A stretch of DNA of 64,000 bases, from positions 1-64,000 of the forward strand of contig JBBELK010001443.1 of assembly GCA_037783545.1 (NCBI GenBank), written 5' to 3'. A program made the translations under genes and the position numbers. Shown one piece after another: positions 1 to 13,700 of this stretch. The notes beneath the pieces are model-generated. The model did no database searches. It was not told the origin of the DNA and saw only the letters and a list, made by a program, of their open reading frames with translations. Source of the stretch: Henricia sp. BOLD:AAB3569 (taxonomy: Eukaryota; Echinodermata; Asteroidea; Spinulosida; Echinasteridae). How positions within the stretch are numbered: the stretch's first letter is position 1; the number at the start of each line of letters is the position of its first letter.

Positions 1-1019
1 TGACACGGCCCAGTTTGGGACGGGATTTTGGTCAAAGTGTGGTCCAAACGTCGGCAAATTTGGAGGTCGAAAAATGTTCCGACGAACTTCAAATTTTGCA
101 TGCTCCAAAGACTCTATATTGCGCACTTGTCCTAAAAAAATTGACAGACTTTCGCCGGGAAATGGCAGAGAAATTTCAGAGTTTAGAAAAAAAAGGGGTT
201 GGCGCTTCCTGGATGCTCCCGCAACCTGTGGCTGTCTGTACACACCTCTTTGGTGTACTCCTGACTCGTGCGCATGCTCAGTCCTTCGGACTGTCGTTGA
301 CACGGCCCAGTTTGGGACGGGATTTTGGTCAAAGTGTGGTCCAAACGTCGGCAAATTTGGAGGTGGAAAAATGTTCCGACGAACTTCAAATTTTGCATGC
401 TCCAAAGACTCTATATTGCGCACTTGTCCTAAAAAATTGACAGACTTTCGCCGGGAAATGGCAGAGAAATTTCAGAGTTTAGAAAAAAAAGGGGTTGGCG
501 CTTCCTGGATGCTCCCGCAACCTGTGGCTGTCTGTACACACCTCTTTGGTGTACTCCTGACTCGTGCGCATGCTCAGTCCTTCGGACTGTCGTGGACACG
601 GCCCAGTTTGGGACGGGATTTTGGTCAAAGTGTGGTCCAAACGTCGGCAAATTTGGAGGTCGAAAAATGTTCCGACGAACTTCAAATTTTGCATGCTCCA
701 AAGACTCTATATTGCGCACTTGTCCTAACAAATTGACAGACTTTCGCCGGGAAATGGCAGAGAAATTTCAGAGTTTAGAAAAAAAAGGGGTTGGCGCTTC
801 CTGGATGCTCCCGCAACCTGTGGCTGTCTGTACACACCTCTTTGGTGTACTCCTGACTCGTGCGCATGCTCAGTCCTTCGGACTGTCGTTGACACGGCCC
901 AGTTTGGGACGGGATTTTTGTCAAAGTGTGGTCCAAACGTCGGCAAATTTGGAGGTGGAAAAATGTTCCGACGAACTTCAAATTTTGCATGCTCCAAAGA
1001 CTCTATATTGCGCACTTGT
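1..1019 (+). repeat. Satellite monomers, left edge of window
   Basis: These are three to four monomers without a clear local HOR. The first is 297 bp because of an extra A before the TTGACAG stretch near 128. Marker variants include GGTGGAAAAATG (near 365 and 955), a T-to-G change at 594 and GGATTTTTGTC near 913. The GGATTTTTGTC allele reappears near 10976 and 14232, which ties this edge to the 11-mer block. No gene or other element is seen here. Confidence 0.9.
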
Positions 1020-4000
1020 CCTAAAAAACTGACAGACTTTCGCCGTGAAATGGCAGAGAAATTTCAGAGTTTAGAAAAAAAAGGGGTTGGCGCTTCCTGG
1101 ATGCTCCCGCAACCTGTGGCTGTCTGTACACACCTCTTTGGTGTACTCCTGACTCGTGCGCATGCTCAGTCCTTCGGACTGTCGTTGACACGGCCCAGTT
1201 TGGGACGGGATTTTGGTCAAAGTGTGGTCCAAATGTCGGCAAATTTGGAGGTCGAAAAATGTTCCGACGAACTTCAAATTTTGCATGCTCCAAAGACTCT
1301 ATATTGCGCACTTGTCCTAAAAAATTGACAGACTTTCGCCGGGAAATGGCAGAGAAATTTCAGAGTTTAGAAAAAAAAGGGGTTGGCGCTTCCTGGATGC
1401 TCCCGCAACCTGTGGCTGTCTGTACACACCTCTTTGGTGTACTCCTGACTCGTGCGCATGCTCAGTCCTTTGGACAGTCGTTGACACGGCCCAGTTTGGG
1501 ACGGGATTTTGGTCAAAGTGTGGTCCAAACGTCGGCAAATTTGGAGGTCGAAAAATGTTCCGACGAACTTCAAATTTTGCATGCTCCAAAGACTCTATAT
1601 TGCGCACTTGTCCTAAAAAATTGACAGACTTTCGCCGGGAAATGGCAGAGAAATTTCAGAGTTTAGAAAAAAAAGGGGTTGGCGCTTCCTGGATGCTCCC
1701 GCAACCTGTGGCTGTCTGTACACACCTCTTTGGTGTACTCCTGACTCGTGCGCATGCTCAGTCCTTCGGACTGTCGTTGACACGGCCCAGTTTGGGACGG
1801 GATTTTGGTCAAAGTGTGGTCCAAATGTCGGCAAATTTGGAGGTCGAAAAATGTTCCGACGAACTTCAAATTTTGCATGCTCCAAAGACTCTATATTGCG
1901 CACTTGTCCTAAAAAATTGACAGACTTTCGCCGGGAAATGGCAGAGAAATTTCAGAGTTTAGAAAAAAAGGGGTTGGCGCTTCCTGGATGCTCCCGCAAC
2001 CTGTGGCTGTCTGTACACACCTCTTTGGTGTACTCCTGACTCGTGCGCATGCTCAGTCCTTCGGACTGTCGTTGACACGGCCCAGTTTGGGACGGGATTT
2101 TGGTCAAAGTGTGGTCCAAACGTCGGCAAATTTGGAGGTCGAAAAATGTTCCGACGAACTTCAAATTTTGCATGCTCCAAAGACTCTATATTGCGCACTT
2201 GTCCTAAAAAATTGACAGACTTTCGCCGGGAAATGGCAGAGAAATTTCAGAGTTTAGAAAAAAAAGGGGTTGGCGCTTCCTGGATGCTCCCGCAACCTGT
2301 GGCTGTCTGTACACACATCTTTGGTGTACTCCTGACTCGTGCGCATGCTCAGTCCTTCGGACTGTCGTTGACACGGCCCAGTTTGGGACGGGATTTTGGT
2401 CAAAGTGTGGTCCAAACGTCGGCAAATTTGGAGGTCGAAAAATGTTCCGACGAACTTCAAATTTTGCATGCTCCAAAGACTCTATATTGCGCACTTGTCC
2501 TAAAAAATTGACAGACTTTCGCCGGGAAATGGCAGAGAAATTTCAGAGTTTAGAAAAAAAAGGGGTTGGCGCTTCCTGGATGCTCCCGCAACCTGTGGCA
2601 GTCTGTACACACCTCTTTGGTGTACTCCTGACTCGTGCGCATGCTCAGTCCTTCGGACTGTCGTTGACACGGCCCAGTTTGGGACGGGATTTTGGTCAAA
2701 GTGTGGTCCAAACGTCGGCAAATTTGGAGGTCGAAAAATGTTCCGACGAACTTCAAATTTTGCATGCTCCAAAGACTCTATATTGCGCACTTGTCCTAAA
2801 AAATTGACAGACTTTCGCCGGGAAATGGCAGAGAAATTTCAGAGTTTAGAAAAAAAAGGGGTTGGCGCTTCCTGGATGCTCCCGCAACCTGTGGCAGTCT
2901 GTACACACCTCTTTGGTGTACTCCTGACTCGTGCGCATGCTCAGTCCTTCGGACTGTCGTTGACACGGCCCAGTTTGGGACGGGATTTTGGTCAAAGTGT
3001 GGTCCAAACGTCGGCAAATTTGGAGGTCGAAAAATGTTCCGACGAACTTCAAATTTTGCATGCTCCAAAGACTCTATATTGCGCACTTGTCCTAAAAAAT
3101 TGACAGACTTTCGCCGGGAAATGGCAGAGAAATTTCAGAGTTTAGAAAAAAAAGGGGTTGGCGCTTCCTGGATGCTCCCGCAACCTGTGGCTGTCTGTAC
3201 ACACCTCTTTGGTGTACTCCTGACTCGTGCGCATGCTCAGTCCTTCGGACTGTCGTTGACACGGCCCAGTTTGGGACGGGATTTTGGTCAAAGTGTGGTC
3301 CAAACGTCGGCAAATTTGGAGGTCGAAAAATGTTCCAACGAACTTCAAATTTTGCATGCTCCAAAGACTCTATATTGCGCACTTGTCCTAAAAAATTGAC
3401 AGACTTTCGCCGGGAAATGGCAGAGAAATTTCAGAGTTTAGAAAAAAAAGGGGTTGGCGCTTCCTGGATGCTCCCGCAACCTGTGGCTGTCTGTACACAC
3501 CTCTTTGGTGTACTCCTGACTCGTGCGCATGCTCAGTCCTTCGGACTGTCGTTGACACGGCCCAGTTTGGGACGGGATTTTGGTCAAAGTGTGGTCCAAA
3601 CGTCGGCAAATTTGGAGGTCGAAAAATGTTCCGACGAACTTCAAATTTTGCATGCTCCAAAGACTCTATATTGCGCACTTGTCCTAAAAAATTGACAGAC
3701 TTTCGCCGGGAAATGGCAGAGAAATTTCAGAGTTTAGAAAAAAAAGGGGTTGGCGCTTCCTGGATGCTCCCGCAACCTGTGGCTGTCTGTACACACCTCT
3801 TTGGTGTACTCCTGACTCGTGCGCATGCTCAGTCCTTCGGACTGTCGTTGACACGGCCCAGTTTGGGACGGGATTTTGGTCAAAGTGTGGTCCAAACGTC
3901 GGCAAATTTGGAGGTCGAAAAATGATCCGACGAACTTCAAATTTTGCATGCTCCAAAGACTCTATATTGCGCACTTGTCCTAAAAAACTGACAGACTTTC

Positions 4001-7000
4001 GCCGTGAAATGGCAGAGAAATTTCAGAGTTTAGAAAAAAAAGGGGTTGGCGCTTCCTGGATGCTCCCGCAACCTGTGGCTGTCTGTACACACCTCTTTGG
4101 TGTACTCCTGACTCGTGCGCATGCTCACTCCTTCGGACTGTCGTTGACACGGCCCAGTTTGGGACGGGATTTTGGTCAAAGTGTGGTCCAAACGTCGGCA
4201 AATTTGGAGGTCGAAAAATGTTCCGACGAACTTCAAAATTTGCATGCTCCAAAGACTCTATATTGCGCACTTGTCCTAAAAAATTGACAGACTTTCGCCG
4301 GGAAATGGCAGAGAAATTTCAGAGTTTAGAAACAAAAAGGGTTGGCGCTTCCTGGATGCTCCCGCAACCTGTGGCTGTCTGTACACACCTCTTTGGTGTA
4401 CTCCTGACTCGTGCGCATGCTCAGTCCTTCGGACTGTCGTTGACACGGCCCAGTTTGGGACGGGATTTTGATCAAAGTGTGGTCCAAACGTCGGCAAATT
4501 TGGAGGTCGAAAAATGTTCCGACGAACTTCAAATTTTGCATGCTCCAAAGACTCTATATTGCGCACTTGTCCCAAAAAATTGACAGACTTTCGCCGGGAA
4601 ATGGCAGAGAAATTTCAGAGTTTAGAAAAAAAAGGGGTTGGCGCTTCCTGGATGCTCCCGCAACCTGTGGCTGTCTGTACACACCTCTTTGGTGTACTCC
4701 TGACTCGTGCGCATGCTCAGTCCTTCGGACTGTCGTTGACACGGCCCAGTTTGGGACGGGATTTTGGTCAAAGTGTGGTCCAAATGTCGGCAAATTTGGA
4801 GGTCGAAAAATGTTCCGACGAACTTCAAATTTTGCATGCTCCAAAGACTCTATATTGCGCACTTGTCCTAAAAAATTGACAGACTTTCGCCGGGAAATGG
4901 CAGAGAAATTTCAGAGTTTAGAAAAAAAAGGGGTTGGCGCTTCCTGGATGCTCCCGCAACCTGTGGCTGTCTGTACACACCTCTTTGGTGTACTCCTGAC
5001 TCGTGCGCATGCTCAGTCCTTTGGACAGTCGTTGACACGGCCCAGTTTGGGACGGGATTTTGGTCAAAGTGTGGTCCAAACGTCGGCAAATTTGGAGGTC
5101 GAAAAATGTTCCGACGAACTTCAAATTTTGCATGCTCCAAAGACTCTATATTGCGCACTTGTCCTAAAAAATTGACAGACTTTCGCCGGGAAATGGCAGA
5201 GAAATTTCAGAGTTTAGAAAAAAAAGGGGTTGGCGCTTCCTGGATGCTCCCGCAACCTGTGGCTGTCTGTACACACCTCTTTGGTGTACTCCTGACTCGT
5301 GCGCATGCTCAGTCCTTCGGACTGTCGTTGACACGGCCCAGTTTGGGACGGGATTTTGGTCAAAGTGTGGTCCAAATGTCGGCAAATTTGGAGGTCGAAA
5401 AATGTTCCGACGAACTTCAAATTTTGCATGCTCCAAAGACTCTATATTGCGCACTTGTCCTAAAAAATTGACAGACTTTCGCCGGGAAATGGCAGAGAAA
5501 TTTCAGAGTTTAGAAAAAAAGGGGTTGGCGCTTCCTGGATGCTCCCGCAACCTGTGGCTGTCTGTACACACCTCTTTGGTGTACTCCTGACTCGTGCGCA
5601 TGCTCAGTCCTTCGGACTGTCGTTGACACGGCCCAGTTTGGGACGGGATTTTGGTCAAAGTGTGGTCCAAACGTCGGCAAATTTGGAGGTCGAAAAATGT
5701 TCCGACGAACTTCAAATTTTGCATGCTCCAAAGACTCTATATTGCGCACTTGTCCTAAAAAATTGACAGACTTTCGCCGGGAAATGGCAGAGAAATTTCA
5801 GAGTTTAGAAAAAAAAGGGGTTGGCGCTTCCTGGATGCTCCCGCAACCTGTGGCTGTCTGTACACACATCTTTGGTGTACTCCTGACTCGTGCGCATGCT
5901 CAGTCCTTCGGACTGTCGTTGACACGGCCCAGTTTGGGACGGGATTTTGGTCAAAGTGTGGTCCAAACGTCGGCAAATTTGGAGGTCGAAAAATGTTCCG
6001 ACGAACTTCAAATTTTGCATGCTCCAAAGACTCTATATTGCGCACTTGTCCTAAAAAATTGACAGACTTTCGCCGGGAAATGGCAGAGAAATTTCAGAGT
6101 TTAGAAAAAAAAGGGGTTGGCGCTTCCTGGATGCTCCCGCAACCTGTGGCAGTCTGTACACACCTCTTTGGTGTACTCCTGACTCGTGCGCATGCTCAGT
6201 CCTTCGGACTGTCGTTGACACGGCCCAGTTTGGGACGGGATTTTGGTCAAAGTGTGGTCCAAACGTCGGCAAATTTGGAGGTCGAAAAATGTTCCGACGA
6301 ACTTCAAATTTTGCATGCTCCAAAGACTCTATATTGCGCACTTGTCCTAAAAAATTGACAGACTTTCGCCGGGAAATGGCAGAGAAATTTCAGAGTTTAG
6401 AAAAAAAAGGGGTTGGCGCTTCCTGGATGCTCCCGCAACCTGTGGCAGTCTGTACACACCTCTTTGGTGTACTCCTGACTCGTGCGCATGCTCAGTCCTT
6501 CGGACTGTCGTTGACACGGCCCAGTTTGGGACGGGATTTTGGTCAAAGTGTGGTCCAAACGTCGGCAAATTTGGAGGTCGAAAAATGTTCCGACGAACTT
6601 CAAATTTTGCATGCTCCAAAGACTCTATATTGCGCACTTGTCCTAAAAAATTGACAGACTTTCGCCGGGAAATGGCAGAGAAATTTCAGAGTTTAGAAAA
6701 AAAAGGGGTTGGCGCTTCCTGGATGCTCCCGCAACCTGTGGCTGTCTGTACACACCTCTTTGGTGTACTCCTGACTCGTGCGCATGCTCAGTCCTTCGGA
6801 CTGTCGTTGACACGGCCCAGTTTGGGACGGGATTTTGGTCAAAGTGTGGTCCAAACGTCGGCAAATTTGGAGGTCGAAAAATGTTCCAACGAACTTCAAA
6901 TTTTGCATGCTCCAAAGACTCTATATTGCGCACTTGTCCTAAAAAATTGACAGACTTTCGCCGGGAAATGGCAGAGAAATTTCAGAGTTTAGAAAAAAAA

Positions 7001-8121
7001 GGGGTTGGCGCTTCCTGGATGCTCCCGCAACCTGTGGCTGTCTGTACACACCTCTTTGGTGTACTCCTGACTCGTGCGCATGCTCAGTCCTTCGGACTGT
7101 CGTTGACACGGCCCAGTTTGGGACGGGATTTTGGTCAAAGTGTGGTCCAAACGTCGGCAAATTTGGAGGTCGAAAAATGTTCCGACGAACTTCAAATTTT
7201 GCATGCTCCAAAGACTCTATATTGCGCACTTGTCCTAAAAAATTGACAGACTTTCGCCGGGAAATGGCAGAGAAATTTCAGAGTTTAGAAAAAAAAGGGG
7301 TTGGCGCTTCCTGGATGCTCCCGCAACCTGTGGCTGTCTGTACACACCTCTTTGGTGTACTCCTGACTCGTGCGCATGCTCAGTCCTTCGGACTGTCGTT
7401 GACACGGCCCAGTTTGGGACGGGATTTTGGTCAAAGTGTGGTCCAAACGTCGGCAAATTTGGAGGTCGAAAAATGATCCGACGAACTTCAAATTTTGCAT
7501 GCTCCAAAGACTCTATATTGCGCACTTGTCCTAAAAAACTGACAGACTTTCGCCGTGAAATGGCAGAGAAATTTCAGAGTTTAGAAAAAAAAGGGGTTGG
7601 CGCTTCCTGGATGCTCCCGCAACCTGTGGCTGTCTGTACACACCTCTTTGGTGTACTCCTGACTCGTGCGCATGCTCACTCCTTCGGACTGTCGTTGACA
7701 CGGCCCAGTTTGGGACGGGATTTTGGTCAAAGTGTGGTCCAAACGTCGGCAAATTTGGAGGTCGAAAAATGTTCCGACGAACTTCAAAATTTGCATGCTC
7801 CAAAGACTCTATATTGCGCACTTGTCCTAAAAAATTGACAGACTTTCGCCGGGAAATGGCAGAGAAATTTCAGAGTTTAGAAACAAAAAGGGTTGGCGCT
7901 TCCTGGATGCTCCCGCAACCTGTGGCTGTCTGTACACACCTCTTTGGTGTACTCCTGACTCGTGCGCATGCTCAGTCCTTCGGACTGTCGTTGACACGGC
8001 CCAGTTTGGGACGGGATTTTGATCAAAGTGTGGTCCAAACGTCGGCAAATTTGGAGGTCGAAAAATGTTCCGACGAACTTCAAATTTTGCATGCTCCAAA
8101 GACTCTATATTGCGCACTTGT
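1020..8121 (+). repeat. Higher-order repeat: two tandem copies of a 3551-bp 12-mer
   Basis: Variant alleles recur exactly 3551 bp apart. Examples are AAATGTCGG at 1231 and 4782, TGGACAGTCG at 1471 and 5022, the CACACATCTTTGG allele near 2314 and 5865, ATGATCCGAC at 3922 and 7473, and GATCAAAG at 4470 and 8021. One monomer per copy has a 7-A run, giving 12 x 296 - 1. The edges are fuzzy: the left edge lies between about 1047 and 1230, and the match ends after 8021, since 4571 and 8122 differ. The copies look almost identical by eye, so this is either a recent duplication or an assembly duplication. Confidence 0.9.
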
Positions 8122-10789
8122 CCTAAAAAAATGACAGACTTTCGCCGGGAAATGGCAGAGAAATTTCAGAGTTTAGAAAAAAAAGGGGTTGGCGCTTCCT
8201 GGATGCTCCCGCAACCTGTGGCTGTCTGTACACACCTCTTTGGTGTACTCCTGACTCGTGCGCATGCTCAGTCCTTCGGACTGTCGTTGACACGGCCCAG
8301 TTTGGGACGGGATTTTGGTCAAAGTGTGGTCCAAACGTCGGCAAATTTGGAGGTCGAAAAATGTTCCGACGAACTTCAAATTTTGCATGCTCCAAAGACT
8401 CTATATTGCGCACTTGTCCTAAAAAATTGACAGACTTTCGCCGGCAAATGGCAGAGAAATTTCAGAGTTTAGAAAAAAAAGGGGTTGGCGCTTCCTGGAT
8501 GCTCCCGCAACCTGTGGCTGTCTGTACACACCTCTTTGGTGTACTCCTGACTCGTGCGCATGCTCAGTCCTTCGGACTGTCGTTGACACGGCCCAGTTTG
8601 GGACGGAATTTTGGTCAAAGTGTGGTCCAAACGTCGGCAAATTTGGAGGTGGAAAAATGTTCCGACGAACTTCAAATTTTGCATGCTCCAAAGACTCTAT
8701 ATTGCGCACTTGTCCTAAAAAACTGACAGACTTTCGCCCTGAAATGGCAGAGAAATTTCAGAGTTTAGAAAAAAAAGGGGTTGGCGCTTCCTGGATGCTC
8801 CCGCAACCTGTGGCTGTCTGTACACACCTCTTTGGTGTACTCCTGACTCGTGCGCATGCTCAGTCCCTCGGACTGTCGTTGACACGGCCCAGTTTGGAAC
8901 GGGATTTTGGTCAAAGTGTGGTCCAAACGTCGGCAAATTTGGAGGTCGAAAAATGTTCCGACGAACTTCGAATTTTGCATGCTCCAAAGACTCTATATTG
9001 CGCACTTGTCCTAAAAAATTGACAGACTTTCGCCCGCAAATGGCAGAGAAATTTCAGAGTTTAGAAAAAAAGGGGTTGGCGCTTCCTGGATGCTCCCGCA
9101 ACCTGTGGCTGTCTGTACACACCTCTTTGGTGTACTCCTGACTCGTGCGCATGCTCAGTCCTTCGGACTGTCGTTGACACGGCCCAGTTTGGGACGGGAT
9201 TTTGGTCAAAGTGTGGTCCAAACGTCGGCAAATTTGGAGGTCGAAAAATGTTCCGACGAACTTCAAATTTTGCATGCACCAAAGACTCTATATTGCGCAC
9301 TTGTCCTAAAAAATTGACAGACTTTCGCCGGGAAATGGCAGAGAAATTTCAGAGTTTAGAAAAAAAAGGGGTTGGCGCTTCCTGGATGCTCCCGCAACCT
9401 GTGGCTGTCTGTACACACCTCTTTGGTGTACTCCTGACTCGTGCGCATGCTCAGTCCTTCGGACTGTCGTTGACACGGCCCAGTTTGGGACGGGATTTTG
9501 GTCAAAGTGTGGTCCAAACGTCGGAAAATTTGGAGGTCGAAAAATGTTCCGACGAACTTCAAATTTTGCATGCACCAAAGACTCTATATTGCGCACTTGT
9601 CCTAAAAAATTGACAGACTTTCGCCGGGAAATGGCAGAGAAATTTCAGAGTTTAGAAAAAAAAGGGGTTGGCGCTTCCTGGATGCTCCCGCAACCTGTGG
9701 CTGTCTGTACACACCTCTTTGGTGTACTCCTGACTCGTGCGCATGCTCAGTCCTTCGGACTGTCGTTGACACGGCCCAGTTTGGGACGGGATTTTGGTCA
9801 AAGTGTGGTCCAAACGTCGGAAAATTTGGAGGTCGAAAAATGTTCCGACGAACTTCAAATTTTGCATGCTCCAAAGACTCTATGTTGCGCACTTGTCCTA
9901 AAAAATTGACAGACTTTCGCCGGGAAATGGCAGAGAAATTTCAGAGTTTAGAAAAAAAAGGGGTTGGCGCTTCCTGGATGCTCCCGCAACCTGTGGCTGT
10001 CTGTACACACCTCTTTGGTGTACTCCTGACTCGTGCGCATGCTCAGTCCTTCGGACTGTCGTTGACACGGCCCAGTTTGGGACGGGATTTTGGTCAAAGT
10101 GTGGTCCAAACGTCGGCAAATTTGGAGGTCGAAAAATGTTCCGACGAACTTCAAATTTTGCATGCTCCAAAGACTCTATATTGCGCACTTGTCCTAAAAA
10201 ATTGACAGACTTTCGCCGGCAAATGGCAGAGAAATTTCAGAGTTTAGAAAAAAAAGGGGTTGGCGCTTCCTGGATGCTCCCGCAACCTGTGGCTGTCTGT
10301 ACACACCTCTTTGGTGTACTCCTGACTCGTGCGCTTGCTCAGTCCTTCGGACTGTCGTTGACACGGCCCAGTTTGGGACGGGATTTTGGTCAAAGTGTGG
10401 TCCAAACGTCGGCAAATTTGGAGGTCGAAAAATGTTCCGACGAACTTCAAATTTTGCATGCTCCAAAGACTCTATATTGCGCACTTGTCCTAAAAAATTG
10501 ACAGACTTTCGCCGGGAAATGGCAGAGAAATTTCAGAGTTTAGAAAAAAAAGGGGTTGGCGCTTCCTGGATGCTCCAGCAACCTGTGGCTGTCTGTACAC
10601 ACCTCTTTGGTGTACTCCTGACTCGTTCGCATGCTCAGTCCTTCGGACTGTCGTCGACACGGCCCAGTTTGGGACGGGATTTTGGTCAAAGTGTGGTCCA
10701 AACGTCGGCAAATTTGGAGGTCGAAAAATGTTCCGACGAACTTCAAATTTTGCATGCTCCAAAGACTCTATATTGCGCACTTGTCCTAA
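8122..10789 (+). repeat. Satellite monomers with mixed subfamily alleles
   Basis: About nine monomers lie here without an obvious local tandem HOR. They carry alleles also found at 17.9-23.7 kb: CGGCAAATGG, CATGCACCAAAG, TCGGAAAATTT, CTATGTTGCG, GTGCGCTTGC and AGTCCCTCGG. The trimer order at 9544-10431 matches the 889-bp HOR at 19.3-21.1 kb. No gene or foreign insert is seen. Confidence 0.9.
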
Positions 10790-13700
10790 AAAATGGACAG
10801 ACTTTCGCCGGGAAATGGCAGAGAAATTTCAGAGTTTAGAAAAAAAAGGGGTTGGCGCTTCCTGGATGCTCCCGCAACCTGTGGCTGTCTGTACACACCT
10901 CTTTGGTGTACTCCTGACTCGTGCGCATGCTCAGTCCTTCGGACTGTCGTTGACACGGCCCAGTTTGGGACGGGATTTTTGTCAAAGTGTGGTCCAAACG
11001 TCGGCAAATTTGGAGGTGGAAAAATGTTCCGACGAACTTCAAATTTTGCATGCTCCAAAGACTCTATATTGCGCACTTGTCCTAAAAAACTGACAGACTT
11101 TCGCCGTGAAATGGCAGAGAAATTTCAGAGTTTAGAAAAAAAAGGGGTTGGCGCTTCCTGGATGCTCCCGCAACCTGTGGCTGTCTGTACACACCTCTTT
11201 GGTGTACTCCTGACTCGTGCGCATGCTCAGTCCTTTGGACAGTCGTTGACACGGCCCAGTTTGGGACGGGATTTTGGTCAAAGTGTGGTCCAAACGTCGG
11301 CAAATTTGGAGGTCGAAAAATGTTCCGACGAACTTCAAATTTTGCATGCTCCAAAGACTCTATATTGCGCACTTGTCCTAAAAAATTGACAGACTTTCGC
11401 CGGGAAATGGCAGTGAAATTTCAGAGTTTAGAAAAAAAAGGGGTTGGCGCTTCCTGGATGCTCCCGCAACCTGTGGCTGTCTGTACACACCTCTTTGGTG
11501 TACTCCTGACTCGTGCGCATGCTCAGTCCTTCGGACTGTCGTTGACACGGCCCAGTTTGGGACGGAATTTTGGTCAAAGTGTGGTCCAAACGTCGGCAAA
11601 TTTGGAGGTGGAAAAATGTTCCGACGAACTTCAAATTTTGCATGCTCCAAAGACTCTATATTGCGCACTTGTCCTAAAAAACTGACAGACTTTCGCCCTG
11701 AAATGGCAGAGAAATTTCAGAGTTTAGAAAAAAAAGGGGTTGGCGCTTCCTGGATGCTCCCGCAACCTGTGGCTGTCTGTACACACCTCTTTGGTGTACT
11801 CCTGACTCGTGCGCATGCTCAGTCCTTCGGACTGTCGTTGACACGGCCCAGTTTGGGACGGGATTTTGGTCAAAGTGTGGTCCAAATGTCGGCAAATTTG
11901 GAGGTCGAAAAATGTTCCGACGAACTTCAAATTTTGCATGCTCCAAAGACTCTATATTGCGCACTTGTCCTAAAAAATTGACAGACTTTCGCCGGGAAAT
12001 GGCAGAGAAATTTCAGAGTTTAGAAAAAAAAGGGGTTGGCGCTTCCTGGATGCTCCCGCAACCTGTGGCTGTCTGTACACACCTCTTTGGTGTACTCCTG
12101 ACTCGTGCGCATGCTCAGTCCTTCGGACTGTCGTTGACACGGCCCAGTTTGGGACGGGATTTTGGTCAAAGTGTGGTCCAAACGTCGGCAAATTTGGAGG
12201 TCGAAAAATGTTCCGACGAACTTCAAATTTTGCATGCTCCAAAGACTCTATATTGCGCACTTGTCCTAAAAAATTGACAGACTTTCGCCGGGAAATGGCA
12301 GAGAAATTTCAGAGTTTAGAAAAAAAAGGGGTTGGCGCTTCCTGGATGCTCCCGCAACCTGTGGCTGTCTGTACACACATCTTTGGTGTACTCCTGACTC
12401 GTGCGCATGCTCAGTCCTTCGGACTGTCGTTGACACGGCCCAGTTTGGGACGGGATTTTGGTCAAAGTGTGGTCCAAACGTCGGCAAATTTGGAGGTCGA
12501 AAAATGTTCCGACGAACTTCAAATTTTGCATGCTCCAAAGACTCTATATTGCGCACTTGTCCTAAAAAATTGACAGACTTTCGCCGGGAAATGGCAGAGA
12601 AATTTCAGAGTTTAGAAAAAAAAGGGGTTGGCGCTTCCTGGATGCTCCCGCAACCTGTGGCAGTCTGTACACACCTCTTTGGTGTACTCCTGACTCGTGC
12701 GCATTCTCAGTCCTTCGGACTGTCGTTGACACGGCCCAGTTTGGGACGGGATTTTGGTCAAAGTGTGGTCCAAACGTCGGCAAATTTGGAGGTCGAAAAA
12801 TGTTCCGACGAACTTCAAATTTTGCATGCTCCAAAGACTCTATATTGCGCACTTGTCCTAAAAAATTGACAGACTTTCGCCGGGAAATGGCAGAGAAATT
12901 TCAGAGTTTAGAAAAAAAAGGGGTTGGCGCTTCCTGGATGCTCCCGCAACCTGTGGCTGTCTGTACACACCTCTTTGGTGTACTCCTGACTCGTGCGCAT
13001 GCTCAGTCCTTCGGACTGTCGTTGACACGGCCCAGTTTGGGACGGGATTTTGGTCAAAGTGTGGTCCAAACGTCGGCAAATTTGGAGGTCGAAAAATGTT
13101 CCAACGAACTTCAAATTTTGCATGCTCCAAAGACTCTATATTGCGCACTTGTCCTAAAAAAATGACAGACTTTCGCCGGGAAATGGCAGAGAAATTTCAG
13201 AGTTTAGAAAAAAAAGGGGTTGGCGCTTCCTGGATGCTCCCGCAACCTGTGGCTGTCTGTACACACCTCTTTGGTGTACTCCTGACTCGTGCGCATGCTC
13301 AGTCCTTCGGACTGTCGTTGACACGGCCCAGTTTGGGACGGGATTTTGGTCAAAGTGTGGTCCAAACGTCGGCAAATTTGGAGGTCGAAAAATGTTCCGA
13401 CGAACTTCAAATTTTGCATGCTCCAAAGACTCTATATTGCGCACTTGTCCTAAAAAATTGACAGACTTTCGCCGGGAAATGGCAGAGAAATTTCAGAGTT
13501 TAGAAAAAAAAGGGGTTGGCGCTTCCTGGATGCTCCCGCAACCTGTGGCTGTCTGTACACACCTCTTTGGTGTACTCCTGACTCGTGCGCATGCTCAGTC
13601 CTTCGGACTGTCGTTGACACGGCCCAGTTTGGGACGGGATTTTGGTCAAAGTGTGGTCCAAACGTCGGCAAATTTGGAGGTCGAAAAATGATCCGACGAA

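Noticed and set aside
1020..8121. Assembly artefact as the sole explanation of the HORs
   Set aside because: Many different period lengths, private mutations in individual copies and inherited A-run lengths argue for real structure. Single exact duplications such as the 3551-bp one could still be artefacts and are flagged for read checks.
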